23,393 bases of DNA from a bacterium (GTDB lineage: Bacteria > SZUA-182 > DTGQ01), in NCBI GenBank assembly GCA_023512255.1, contig JAILZY010000056.1:1-23393 (forward strand), given 5' to 3'. The notes beneath the pieces were generated by a model. It saw nothing but the letters and a program-made list of their open reading frames with translations. It did no database searches and was not told where the DNA came from. Shown in pieces: positions 8,713-16,011 of this stretch (its first letter is position 1; every line of letters starts with the position of its first letter). A program made the translations under genes and the position numbers.

Positions 8713-8767
8713 TTAAATCTAAACTTCAGGGTTTGGGGGTTAAGCCTATTAAACCTAAACTTCAGGG
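8713..8767 (-). repeat. 19-bp repeat of the 3' end of the PAS gene
   Basis: TTAAATCTAAACTTCAGGG (8713-8731) and TTAAACCTAAACTTCAGGG (8749-8767) differ at one base, offset 36. The second copy contains the last codons and stop (8755-8757) of the minus-strand PAS gene, so the gene's terminal segment is duplicated just past its stop. Confidence 0.7.
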
Positions 8768-9261
8768 GTAAACAGGACCAATCCCTTAGCAAAACGATTA
8801 TTCTCATCGACAATAGATCTAATATCCATATTTACCCTGACCTTTTGGCCATTTTTCTTGTGGATGTAGCTTGTGAGCTTGACCTGGGAATCCTTTTTCA
8901 AGGGTGGAGGCAGCAATAGCCCTGTTCCCTGGCAATCCTCATAAGAGAGCAGAGTAAAGCAATCGGAGTGAATGAGCTCCTCTTTACTATAGCCGGTAAT
9001 AGATTCCGCTATGGGATTGGCATAGGCGATGGAGCAGTCTTTGTTAATGACCAGTAAGCCACTGGTGATATATTCATAGAGAGCTAAATTGATCCTTTTT
9101 TTCCTGGCTAGCTCCTGCTCATTCTGCCTGAGTTTATATTTTAAGTCCTTGCAGGTCTTCTCCAGCCTTTTTTTTGTATCCCATAGATCCTTGTTGGCTC
9201 TAATCATGGTTTGCATCATTCTTTTTTGCTTACGCACCTTTTCAATTTTCTCTGCCTGCAT
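8755..9261 (-). CDS. small stand-alone PAS-domain protein with N-terminal coiled coil
   Basis: A soluble protein of 168 residues. Residues 1-60 are Lys/Glu/Arg-rich and predicted helical, probably a coiled coil for dimer formation or partner docking. Residues about 58-166 form a PAS domain: GLLVINKDCSIAYANPIAE, ITGYSKEELI and a C-terminal strand ending in FTPEV. No kinase, GGDEF, HTH or receiver domain is present, so it is likely an adaptor or sensor that acts through another protein. A clear AAAGGAG ribosome site sits 7 bases before the ATG at 9261, which fixes the start. It is divergent from the large PAS sensor at 9887 across a 625-base spacer and may work with it. The ligand cannot be told from the sequence. 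Confidence 0.85.
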   Translation of the reverse strand: MQAEKIEKVRKQKRMMQTMIRANKDLWDTKKRLEKTCKDLKYKLRQNEQELARKKRINLALYEYITSGLLVINKDCSIAYANPIAESITGYSKEELIHSDCFTLLSYEDCQGTGLLLPPPLKKDSQVKLTSYIHKKNGQKVRVNMDIRSIVDENNRFAKGLVLFTPEV

Positions 9262-9886
9262 TTTTTGACTCCTTTTTGGCTTTTGGCTGAAAATTTTATT
9301 TTTAAGATCAAAGCAGATATTTCGATATGAAAAAAGTCATTGCCTTAAAAGAATCCCAATTGATAATTCGCCTCGTTATTTTTCCGAAGCTTGATCAGGA
9401 ATAACTCAATGAGAACAATTTATTTTATAGCAAATTGAATGCCAGATAATAACTGTTTGATTTTTCTATTTTTATCTTCTTGAAAAACATCCTAGGTGAC
9501 AAATTTGTCGAGCTGATCAACCAGCTAGGATCAGTACCGGATCATGCGCAGCCATTAATATCCTGTATTTTAATGAGTTGTCCTTAAAATCTAAAGGCCG
9601 GCCAGTCTCGACAAATATGTAGGAGGAAGGAAACCCTTTCGGGCGGCAAGCAAGAAAGGCAAGGGAATAGAAGGACTTATAGAGGGGTTTTAAGGAGATA
9701 GAGGGATTTTTATTAAGCATCCGAGCTAGAAATCAGCCGACAGGTGAAAATATTTAATCACCATACGGCAAGATCAAGATGCATAAGATCAAGATACAAC
9801 AGATAAAGAAGCAAGATAAATACGATGGAATAGAAAGTAAAACAAGATAAATATATAAAAAGCAAGATAAATAATGGAATAGACAT
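9262..9886. other. 625-base divergent spacer between two PAS-protein genes
   Basis: Must hold the promoters for both flanking genes, but no convincing -35/-10 pair was found. A 67-codon minus-strand frame (9517-9720) crosses its middle; it lacks a ribosome site and any recognisable motif. The right end (9760-9886) is very A-rich, with repeated CAAGATAAATA elements. GGCCGGCC, a perfect palindrome, lies near 9597-9604. Confidence 0.5.
9810..9873 (+). repeat. three CAAGATAAATA direct repeats upstream of the sensor gene
   Basis: CAAGATAAATA occurs at 9812-9822, 9843-9853 and 9863-9873. The first and third copies are each preceded by AG and followed within a few bases by TGGAATAGA. They lie just upstream of the ATG at 9887, where a promoter or regulator site is expected. 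Spacing of 31 and 20 bases is near three and two helical turns, which would suit a DNA-binding protein, but simple local duplication explains them too. Confidence 0.6.
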
Positions 9887-12568
9887 ATGGCTTCAAAAAT
9901 GGCGAATCAGAGTTTGACGAAAAAATTTACCCTAATCATTATCCTCGCCTTTGTGCCTGCCTCTTTGGTAGCCAGCGTTTTCGATTATCGCCGGCAGTAT
10001 CTGGCTGGGATAGAGCTGGGAGTGGAAAAGGCACGGTCTGTGGCTCAAACCCTTAGTGATATTAGTGATAACAGGTATAATAATAATATCAATAATATTG
10101 ATAGCTGGCATAGTGATGAGGGAAAGAGAGATTTTTACTCTAGGACCACTCAAGGCCAAGAACGTATGGAGAGGCTCCTTGAGAAGACCCTCTCCATGAC
10201 CATTCGCTATGTGGCTTTCCCCCCTGCCGGGAATCTAAACAATACGGCTGATTCCTTTGAGCAGGAAGGGATAGAAATTCTTGAGCGGAGTAAGGATCAG
10301 CGACAGGAATATGTCAAGGTGGTCTGGTTTCAGGGGAAGAAGGTTATTCGCTATCTAAAGCCCCTTTTTGAGACCGCAGAGCCATATCCGCGCTGCCATG
10401 CACTAGATAAGGCGGGAGGCGGGGTGGATGAGGCGGGAGGCAGGTTAGATGAGGCAGGAGGCAGGGCGGCAACTTCATCTTTGCCGATCCCCTCTTATCA
10501 TGCAGCTCTTCCCTCCCCTCAAGGCTTAAGGAGAAGGGTGCGGGGGGCCATTTCGCTCATTATACCTATCCATCTGCAGGCTCACACCCCAGAGCGCGGC
10601 CTGATGCGCTCCCTGTGGCTGAACCTTGGCCTTGGTGGAGGTATGGTCTTGATCTGGCTACTATTTGCCAAAATCTCGATCACTGATCGGCTGGAGAATC
10701 TGTCAGAGATGATGGCGGTTTTCAGCCGGCAGGAAGATTTTGAGGGAGAAGGTGGTGATGAGCATCTTCCGGTGGCTAGGTTCAGCGACTCGCTCAAGGA
10801 GAACATCCCTCTTCAGGATATCAAACCGCAGGATGAGATTGGATCGCTGTTTTCAGCCTTTTATCTGATGAGAGCTTCAATTAGCCAAAAAATTAAATGC
10901 TTGCAAAAAGAGGTTGACTTGAGTCGGGTTTTGACCAACTCGGCCGTTTACGGAATGATAGCCTTGGATGATAAGGGGAAGATACTTTTCTTTAATCATG
11001 GCGCGGAGAGAATCTTTGGCTGGAAGAAAGATGATATCCTGAATCAGAAGGCAAGCTTGCTTATCCCCACAAAACTTTATCGAGACTACAAGCGGGCCCT
11101 TATCCAGAGCCTAAGGGATGAGCCACTGGCTGATGAGCCTTTGGAAACAGCGGGCTTGCGCAAAAGTGGAGAGGAATTCCCCGCTTATATATCCGTATCA
11201 GCGGGCAAGATGGGCGCAAGCAAGGTATTTGCGACCATTATCCAGGATATAACCAAGCAGAAGCGGAAAGAGGGGGAAATCAGTAGACAGAATGAAAAGC
11301 TTGTTCTGCTAAGCCAAATTTCTAGCGAGCTGCTTCTTGAGCGGGATTTGAAAAAATTGGCTGAATATTCTCTAAGAAAATCGCTTGAGCTGACTGACAG
11401 TCCACTTGGACTTTTTCTGGTCAAAGATAAGGAGGGCAACTTTGGTCTTCTGGCCAGTTTGGGGATTTCAGCTCAAGCAGAAGAGGCTCAGCTTTTTCGG
11501 CCGGTCGGAGTCCTGGGGGAAATTATCCGTCAGCAAAAGCCTCAGATTATCAATACAAATCCCCGAAGCCTTTTCTCTTCAGACAACAGCAGGGCAGATC
11601 GTACCATTTTATCTTTTGGCCGACTCACTCTTCACTCATTTTTGGGAGTGCCGATTATTGCTGATCAAGAGGTAATCGGCATCATCTGTACAGCCGACAG
11701 GCCCGAAGGATACACAAAGAGAGAGGAGGAGCTGGTGAGCGCCTTGGCCAAAGACCTTTCCCTGCTCATGGTCCGAAATGCGGTTGAGCGGGAAACCCAA
11801 GTGCTGAAGGAGAGATTTCAGACCCTTTTTGACCAGGCCGCTGACATGATCGTTATCTGCAACCTGGAGGGAAAAATCCTGGCCGTGAACTACCGGACCG
11901 TTCAGTATACCGGATATTCATATGGGGAGTTGATTAATGAGGCTTTCTGGAAACTCCACCTTCCCAATGAGGAGCGAAGGGTGAGGGATTTCCTGATGCG
12001 GGTAGTCGAAGATAAGGCCTTTCGGATTGAAGGCTATCTTCGGCAAAAAGGGGGAGGAGCGTTTCCAGTCGATCTTTGTGCCAATCTGCTAACCTATGCA
12101 GATCAAAAGCTTATCCAGGTGGTGATCAGGGATATCATTAAGTTTAAAAATACAGAAGCAGATCTAAAGGAGCGGATAGAGTGGCTGAGTAGAAAACTGG
12201 ATGACTGCCGGAGGGAATCAGCCTTTTTTCGGATGGCCATGGATGCTCTGCCCGAATATGGGATTCTCATGGACCGGACAGGGCGGATAATCTTGGCCAA
12301 TGCCTTGTTTTGCCAGCGATTTGGCTACTCGGCGGATGAATTGATCGGGCAGCCGGTTGAATTCCTCTTTGATCCTGCTCTTTCAGTTGATATTGTGGAT
12401 GGGATGATCAGCCAGGCCCTGAGGGGCGGCTGGAAGGGGAAGGTGGTGCATCTGACCAAGGAGAGACAGGGGGTTTGGCTGGAGCTTTCCCTGCAGGCAG
12501 TCCGCCGCTCCGATGGTGACGCTTTGGGCTTGCTGGGGATTTACTCAGAATGCTCTAGTGGGGGGTAA
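9887..12568 (+). CDS. membrane sensor: DUF3365-HAMP-PAS-GAF-PAS-PAS, no output domain
   Basis: An 893-residue inner-membrane sensory protein. Membrane segments are near 13-31 and 241-261. Between them is a periplasmic Tll0287-like (DUF3365) domain. Such domains often bind heme c through CxxCH, but here the site reads YPRCH (Cys170-His171) with the first Cys replaced by Tyr. A three-copy 21-bp tandem repeat encoding D(K/E)AGG(G/R)x follows at residues 174-194. HAMP is about 262-335, PAS1 345-457 (FGWKKDDIL), GAF 475-632, PAS2 642-753 (TGYSYGELI) and PAS3 775-887 (FGYSADELI). The protein ends after PAS3 with no histidine kinase, GGDEF, EAL or methyl-accepting region, so it would need a separate effector. 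I found no good ribosome site before the ATG at 9887; ATG at 9899 is an alternative. The downstream spacer shows no kinase remnant. Confidence 0.9.
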   Translation: MASKMANQSLTKKFTLIIILAFVPASLVASVFDYRRQYLAGIELGVEKARSVAQTLSDISDNRYNNNINNIDSWHSDEGKRDFYSRTTQGQERMERLLEKTLSMTIRYVAFPPAGNLNNTADSFEQEGIEILERSKDQRQEYVKVVWFQGKKVIRYLKPLFETAEPYPRCHALDKAGGGVDEAGGRLDEAGGRAATSSLPIPSYHAALPSPQGLRRRVRGAISLIIPIHLQAHTPERGLMRSLWLNLGLGGGMVLIWLLFAKISITDRLENLSEMMAVFSRQEDFEGEGGDEHLPVARFSDSLKENIPLQDIKPQDEIGSLFSAFYLMRASISQKIKCLQKEVDLSRVLTNSAVYGMIALDDKGKILFFNHGAERIFGWKKDDILNQKASLLIPTKLYRDYKRALIQSLRDEPLADEPLETAGLRKSGEEFPAYISVSAGKMGASKVFATIIQDITKQKRKEGEISRQNEKLVLLSQISSELLLERDLKKLAEYSLRKSLELTDSPLGLFLVKDKEGNFGLLASLGISAQAEEAQLFRPVGVLGEIIRQQKPQIINTNPRSLFSSDNSRADRTILSFGRLTLHSFLGVPIIADQEVIGIICTADRPEGYTKREEELVSALAKDLSLLMVRNAVERETQVLKERFQTLFDQAADMIVICNLEGKILAVNYRTVQYTGYSYGELINEAFWKLHLPNEERRVRDFLMRVVEDKAFRIEGYLRQKGGGAFPVDLCANLLTYADQKLIQVVIRDIIKFKNTEADLKERIEWLSRKLDDCRRESAFFRMAMDALPEYGILMDRTGRIILANALFCQRFGYSADELIGQPVEFLFDPALSVDIVDGMISQALRGGWKGKVVHLTKERQGVWLELSLQAVRRSDGDALGLLGIYSECSSGG
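10406..10468 (+). repeat. in-frame 21-bp tandem repeat, three copies
   Basis: Units at 10406-10426, 10427-10447 and 10448-10468 differ from each other at only a few bases. Each encodes seven residues of the form DxAGGxx inside the periplasmic domain of the sensor, just after the degenerate heme motif. The unit is a multiple of three, so copy-number change would keep the frame. Confidence 0.9.
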
Positions 12569-12637
12569 GAGACATAAATTTAAATTATGCTAATTTATGG
12601 TCAGCGCCGCCCCTTTTAAATAAGCCTGAAATAGAGA

Positions 12638-12704
12638 CTATACTTTTGCACTTTTACTATACCCAGTAAAATCAAAGGCTTGGAGAAAAAGTGCAAAAGT
12701 ATAG
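12638..12704. repeat. 18-bp perfect inverted repeat with 31-base centre
   Basis: The arm CTATACTTTTGCACTTTT (12638-12655) is matched exactly by its reverse complement at 12687-12704. No U-run follows the stem on either strand, so it is not a standard terminator. ACTATAC recurs in the centre. The form resembles a small palindromic intergenic element, or a paired binding site between the sensor gene and the small membrane protein gene. Confidence 0.85.
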
Positions 12705-12764
12705 AATCTGGTAAATATTTGGAAATTACTTTTTATTCTTGACTTTTAAGGAAATTTATGAAAG

Positions 12765-12794
12765 AATGCATTGAATTATTTAATGCATTGAATT
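12765..12794 (+). repeat. 13-bp direct repeat upstream of the small membrane protein
   Basis: AATGCATTGAATT occurs at 12765-12777 and 12782-12794, offset 17 bases. It follows a possible -35 (TTGACT, 12739-12744) with a weak -10 (AAGAAT, 12762-12767, spacer 17). The repeats lie between this putative promoter and the gene, where an operator could sit. Confidence 0.6.
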
Positions 12795-12820
12795 CTCTGT
12801 GAACGCCAAAACAATCCTAG

Positions 12821-13129
12821 ATGAGAAAGGGGGCACAAAGAATAATGGGAATGATTATGGCAGTTTTAGGCGGTTTTTTAGCAATAATCCTCGGTATTAT
12901 CGGTCTGATTTTCTGGTTTAAGTATTTTCTCTATCTATTAGCGGGAAGCATCCCTATCATTCTGCTAACTGGCGGCCTTATTGCTCTGTTTATTGGTATC
13001 ACTGAAATAAAGGACACGATAAAGAGCAAAGAAGAAGAGGAAGCAAGCCGCTTTGACACCTTCCGGCCAGAGCCTCGATCGGCTGAAAGCCCAAACCAAA
13101 AGAAGGAAGATCAGAATAAAGACGACTAG
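12821..13129 (+). CDS. small membrane protein with two transmembrane segments
   Basis: A 102-residue protein that I do not recognise. Two hydrophobic stretches (about 9-33 and 35-59, with GGFLAIILGIIGLIFWF and LLAGSIPIILLTGG) are followed by a charged, Glu/Lys/Asp-rich, probably disordered tail (68-102). This is typical of small inner-membrane accessory proteins. The start is uncertain: ATG 12821 has no clear ribosome site, while ATGs at 12845 and 12851 lie shortly after a purine-rich AAAGGGGG. A strong terminator lies 44 bases past the stop, supporting a real single-gene unit. No function is proposed. Confidence 0.7.
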   Translation: MRKGAQRIMGMIMAVLGGFLAIILGIIGLIFWFKYFLYLLAGSIPIILLTGGLIALFIGITEIKDTIKSKEEEEASRFDTFRPEPRSAESPNQKKEDQNKDD

Positions 13130-13172
13130 CTCTTCCTTAAGATATAAAAAGTAAGACCAGCCATTTTTCTTC

Positions 13173-13231
13173 AAAAAAGACTGACCATCCCCAAAAAGTA
13201 AAAATAAGAGTTTCGATGGTTAGTCTTTTTT
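13173..13231 (+). terminator. intrinsic terminator, probably bidirectional
   Basis: A 17-base arm (13173-13189) pairs with 13215-13231 through one G-U wobble, loop 25 bases. The + strand stem ends in a run of T, and the other arm begins with A6, so a U-tract exists on both strands. It closes the small membrane protein gene and isolates the downstream pilus/SPFH block. Confidence 0.85.
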
Positions 13232-13292
13232 TCTTTTTGCACCTTCAGGTGAGGATAAAGTTTCAACATAAAATTTTTTTGCTCTCCATCTC

Positions 13293-13321
13293 TTGACAAG
13301 TCATCCTTAATCTGCTATACA
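13293..13321 (+). promoter_or_regulatory. sigma-70 promoter of the exeA-type operon, predicted leaderless
   Basis: Perfect -35 TTGACA (13293-13298), 17-base spacer, -10 TATACA (13316-13321, five of six). The expected start of transcription, 6-8 bases past the -10, falls at 13327-13329, at or within two bases of the ATG at 13329. No room is left for a ribosome site. Confidence 0.75.
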
Positions 13322-13328
13322 CACTTCT

Positions 13329-15233
13329 ATGGATTACACAGCCCTCCTTAACCTAAAAAAGGAACCGTTTTCGATTTCGCCTGATCCAAGCTTTTTTTAC
13401 TACTCCAGGGATTACCAGGAATGCTTGCAACAGATGGAATTGTCTATCCGACTGCGCCGGGGATTAAATATCATCCTTGGTGATGTCGGAACCGGCAAGA
13501 CAACCTTAAGTCGCGCCCTGATCCAGTTATTTCAGGGATATGAAGAGTTTAGGTTCCATTTGATACTCGATCCCTCATTTAATTCCGAATATGAGTTTCT
13601 CCTCGCTCTGGTAAAAATTTTCAATATCCCGGTCCCGGATGAAAAAACCAGCCTAGCCTTCAAGGAAGCCATACGAACTAACCTCCTAAAAGAGGGGCTG
13701 GATAGAAAGCGAGTCGTGGTCCTGATCATTGATGAGATCCAGAAGATGGACTATCCCTTTTTGGAGCTATTGCGGGATTTTTTGAACTTTGAAACCAATG
13801 AGCATAAGCTTTTGCAACTTGTGCTTCTTGGGCAGATGGAATTTCTGGATAAGATTCGGGAGAAGAAAAACTTCATGGATCGGGTCAATATGCTGTATTT
13901 CCTAAAGCCCTTAAGTCCTGACGACACCAGGGAGATGATCGAGTTTCGGCTCCGAAAGGCCGGCTATTTTTCCCGCCAGCCTCTTTTTACCCGTGAGGCA
14001 TATCGTAAGATCTACATCTATAGCCAGGGATACCCCAGGAAAATCGTCAACATCTGCCACCATTGCCTGCTTCTTATGCTAATTAGAAAGCAGGAGATAG
14101 TGGATCGGCAGATTGTCGAGCTGGTGGTCAAATCCCTTTTCCCAGAGGCAGCCTTTCCAGAGCGTAAGAAATTTAATCTCTCACTACCAGATGGGTGGTT
14201 TAAATGGGTTAAGCAGTCTCAATGGGCCAGGAGAGGAGCAGCTACAGTGGCTGTGCTCATTCTCCTTATCCTAGGATGCTTCATGATTTTTCGACACCGC
14301 AGCGTATCCGATCAAGACAGCCGCAGCTCATCTGCCCCAAAGACAGCTCATGCGCTGAGAAATAACCAACGGCTCACCCCCTCTTCTTCACCCTTGAAGC
14401 AGCAGCTCTCTACTTCCCCCCATGCCCCGCAGACAGCCAAGGCTGTGCATCAAAGCCCGAGGCCCGCAGCTATCCCTTCATCCTCTGCCGGGCAGATAGC
14501 CGACTCTGCGCTCTCAACAGCAGGAGCTTTGACTAACACCGCCGCTTTCGATCACCGGACAGCTTTGGCAACTCATCAGGCCATAGGATCAGACGCACAA
14601 TCAAATACTAAGGACAGATCCCAAGACGCACAATTAGATTTTCAAGCTGGCCGCCAAGCGGCAGTCGCCGCCGACAGCGATCTTTCCCCCCAAAAGGCTC
14701 CGATAAGGAAAATAGAGACTAGAGTCTCTCCTGCTGATGATGATCAGCAGAGTAGGCCGCAGGATTCCACTCTCGGAGAGACCCGGGGAGGATATCGGGT
14801 AGTGGTGGCTGAAAAGGGTGATTTTATCTCTAGGATGGCTATTAAACTTTATGGCTGTGAGAAAGTTTCAGATGAGCTTTTGGCAGCCATCCGAAAGGCC
14901 AATCCTCATATTGCAAATTTGAATTTCATAGAACCTGGCCAGAAGGTTTACTTTCCAGATCTTACTAAGAAAGAGGAGGGGGGCTCCTCTTGCATCTATG
15001 GTGTGCAAGTAGGTTATTTTCCCACTGCGGCCGCGGCTCAAGATTGTCTGAAGAAACTCTCCTCAATCGGCAGTCGGATCTATATTGAGCGGGACACTCT
15101 CTCCGGACGGGAAGAGCAATACGCGGTCATTATCGGCCCTTTTGCTGATCTAGCCCGTGCCTGGGAGACTATAGACAGGCTCCAGCAGAAGCACTTTCGC
15201 ACCTGCCGGGTAGTGGTCATTAGTCAAGACTAA
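13329..15233 (+). CDS. ExeA/GspA-family AAA ATPase with LysM and SPOR domains
   Basis: 634 residues. The N-terminal ATPase (about 1-270) opens with the family signature (LNLKKEPFSISPDP) and has Walker A GDVGTGKT (51-58) and Walker B VVLIIDE (130-136). A transmembrane segment is at 304-321. A long Ser/Ala/Gln-rich linker (325-485) leads to a LysM-like domain (about 488-543, YRVVVAEKGDFISRMAIKLYG) and a SPOR-type repeat (about 555-631, YGVQVGYFPTAAAAQDCL). ExeA works with ExeB to let secretin assembly pass the peptidoglycan; LysM and SPOR both bind cell-wall glycan, which fits. Topology is ATPase inside, glycan-binding part in the periplasm. The start at the promoter-proximal ATG agrees with the family N-terminus. 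The PilN- and PilO-like genes follow with gaps of 8 and 80 bases. Confidence 0.93.
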   Translation: MDYTALLNLKKEPFSISPDPSFFYYSRDYQECLQQMELSIRLRRGLNIILGDVGTGKTTLSRALIQLFQGYEEFRFHLILDPSFNSEYEFLLALVKIFNIPVPDEKTSLAFKEAIRTNLLKEGLDRKRVVVLIIDEIQKMDYPFLELLRDFLNFETNEHKLLQLVLLGQMEFLDKIREKKNFMDRVNMLYFLKPLSPDDTREMIEFRLRKAGYFSRQPLFTREAYRKIYIYSQGYPRKIVNICHHCLLLMLIRKQEIVDRQIVELVVKSLFPEAAFPERKKFNLSLPDGWFKWVKQSQWARRGAATVAVLILLILGCFMIFRHRSVSDQDSRSSSAPKTAHALRNNQRLTPSSSPLKQQLSTSPHAPQTAKAVHQSPRPAAIPSSSAGQIADSALSTAGALTNTAAFDHRTALATHQAIGSDAQSNTKDRSQDAQLDFQAGRQAAVAADSDLSPQKAPIRKIETRVSPADDDQQSRPQDSTLGETRGGYRVVVAEKGDFISRMAIKLYGCEKVSDELLAAIRKANPHIANLNFIEPGQKVYFPDLTKKEEGGSSCIYGVQVGYFPTAAAAQDCLKKLSSIGSRIYIERDTLSGREEQYAVIIGPFADLARAWETIDRLQQKHFRTCRVVVISQD

Positions 15234-15241
15234 GAGATAAG

Positions 15242-15931
15242 ATGAAACAGGAGGAAAACCTTACCGCTACAAATCAACTGATCAGATTCATTCGCGGTGG
15301 GGTTAGCTGTGAGGAATTTTATAGCCAATATCCTGAGGTAAAATCCGAGGAAAAACCGGGGAGGAGGCTACTCATGATGGGATTTCTGGCTCTGGCCGGA
15401 GTCGGGCTCATCCTGGTAGGGTATGTGCTGCTTTCTTGGCAGCTTAGGGCAGATAGGGCCCGGCTTGAGCTATTGTCCAAAGAGCTTGAGCAGACCGCAG
15501 CGCAGCTCTCATCGCCCCAGGCTCTTGAGGCCAGAAAGTCTTTCTGGAGCGGACAAGAGGCTCTAGTTAGAGACCTTTTGGGTGAGAAACTTTCTCTAAG
15601 TTGCCTGTTGAAGGAGCTGAGCCACCTTAGTCCGGCCACGGTTTTTTTCAACCGAATTTCACTCCAGAGCGCATCCTCTGCTGCCATTCAGTTAGGTACA
15701 AGCTCAAAGATAGGTGCAAGCTCACAGACAGAGGACAGCAGGAGGAAGTTAGTGCTGGAAGGTATGAGCGTACAAGAGAGCGCCTCTTATCCTGGTGGAG
15801 ATTTCCCTGCATTTTTGGCCCGGCTCAATCAATCCTCCTTTTTTCGGCATGTGCAGGTCAACTATCAGCGGGAAGCGGATACCGATTATGGTCGAGGATT
15901 AAGTTTTAGCCTGATCGCTGATTTGAGATAG
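15242..15931 (+). CDS. PilN/GspL-C-like inner-membrane alignment protein
   Basis: 229 residues: a short cytoplasmic N-terminus, one transmembrane segment (about 43-66), a coiled-coil stretch (67-95) and a periplasmic domain. This matches PilN of type IV pili and the C-terminal part of GspL. LKELSHLSPATVFFNRISL and a later VLEGMSVQ segment resemble the PilN ferredoxin-like fold. Position between an ExeA-type ATPase and a PilO-like protein supports the call. It would pair with the PilO-like protein to link the pilus/secretion motor to the outer-membrane secretin. No PilM-like actin-fold gene is present in the window, and the N-terminus is not the usual PilM-binding INLLP motif. An 18-bp in-frame tandem repeat lies at 15693-15728. 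Confidence 0.75.
   Translation: MKQEENLTATNQLIRFIRGGVSCEEFYSQYPEVKSEEKPGRRLLMMGFLALAGVGLILVGYVLLSWQLRADRARLELLSKELEQTAAQLSSPQALEARKSFWSGQEALVRDLLGEKLSLSCLLKELSHLSPATVFFNRISLQSASSAAIQLGTSSKIGASSQTEDSRRKLVLEGMSVQESASYPGGDFPAFLARLNQSSFFRHVQVNYQREADTDYGRGLSFSLIADLR
15693..15728 (+). repeat. in-frame 18-bp tandem repeat
   Basis: TAGGTACAAGCTCAAAGA (15693-15710) is followed directly by TAGGTGCAAGCTCACAGA (15711-15728), two mismatches. It encodes the Gly/Ser-rich G(T/A)SS loop in the periplasmic domain of the PilN-like protein. Confidence 0.75.
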
Positions 15932-15954
15932 TGATCTAAAAAGAGATGCTCATG

Positions 15955-16005
15955 GATGCCTGAGGTATCTGTATCTCCCTAGTGATGCCTGAGGTATCTC
16001 CCTAG
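15955..16005 (+). repeat. direct repeat between pilN-like and pilO-like genes
   Basis: GATGCCTGAGGTATCT occurs at 15955-15970 and 15984-15999, and each is followed by CCCTAG (15977-15982 directly after a further GTATCT, and 16000-16005). It lies just before the first possible ATG of the next gene. Confidence 0.75.
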
Positions 16006-16011
16006 GGATCC

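Larger units (their letters stand above)
8143..8754. other. 612-base spacer with hairpins and short repeats
   Basis: Lies between the 5' end of the YchF-like gene and the 3' end of the PAS gene, both on minus. It is AT-rich and has no convincing gene. It holds a possible hairpin pairing TCGCAC (8312-8317) with GTGCGA at 8343-8348 or 8355-8360, a strong 11-bp stem at 8538-8573, and two families of direct repeats (8607-8665, 8713-8767). The promoter of the YchF-like gene should lie at its left end, but I see no clear hexamers. Confidence 0.6.

Noticed and set aside
8557-8919. A 120-codon + strand frame after a perfect Shine-Dalgarno-like sequence
   Set aside because: It overlaps the PAS gene antisense, uses a weak start inside the hairpin, and its sequence is low-complexity, built from the local direct repeats.
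9618-9670. A possible c-di-GMP (GEMM-like) riboswitch upstream of the sensor
   Set aside because: Only scattered AAACC/GGGCGGCAAGC similarity; the conserved core and the pairing helices could not be found.
9517-9720. A 67-codon minus-strand frame in the divergent spacer
   Set aside because: No ribosome site, no recognisable motif and an odd composition; a gene remnant is possible but cannot be supported.
12638-12704. Intrinsic terminator for the sensor gene
   Set aside because: No T-run follows the stem on either strand and the centre is long.
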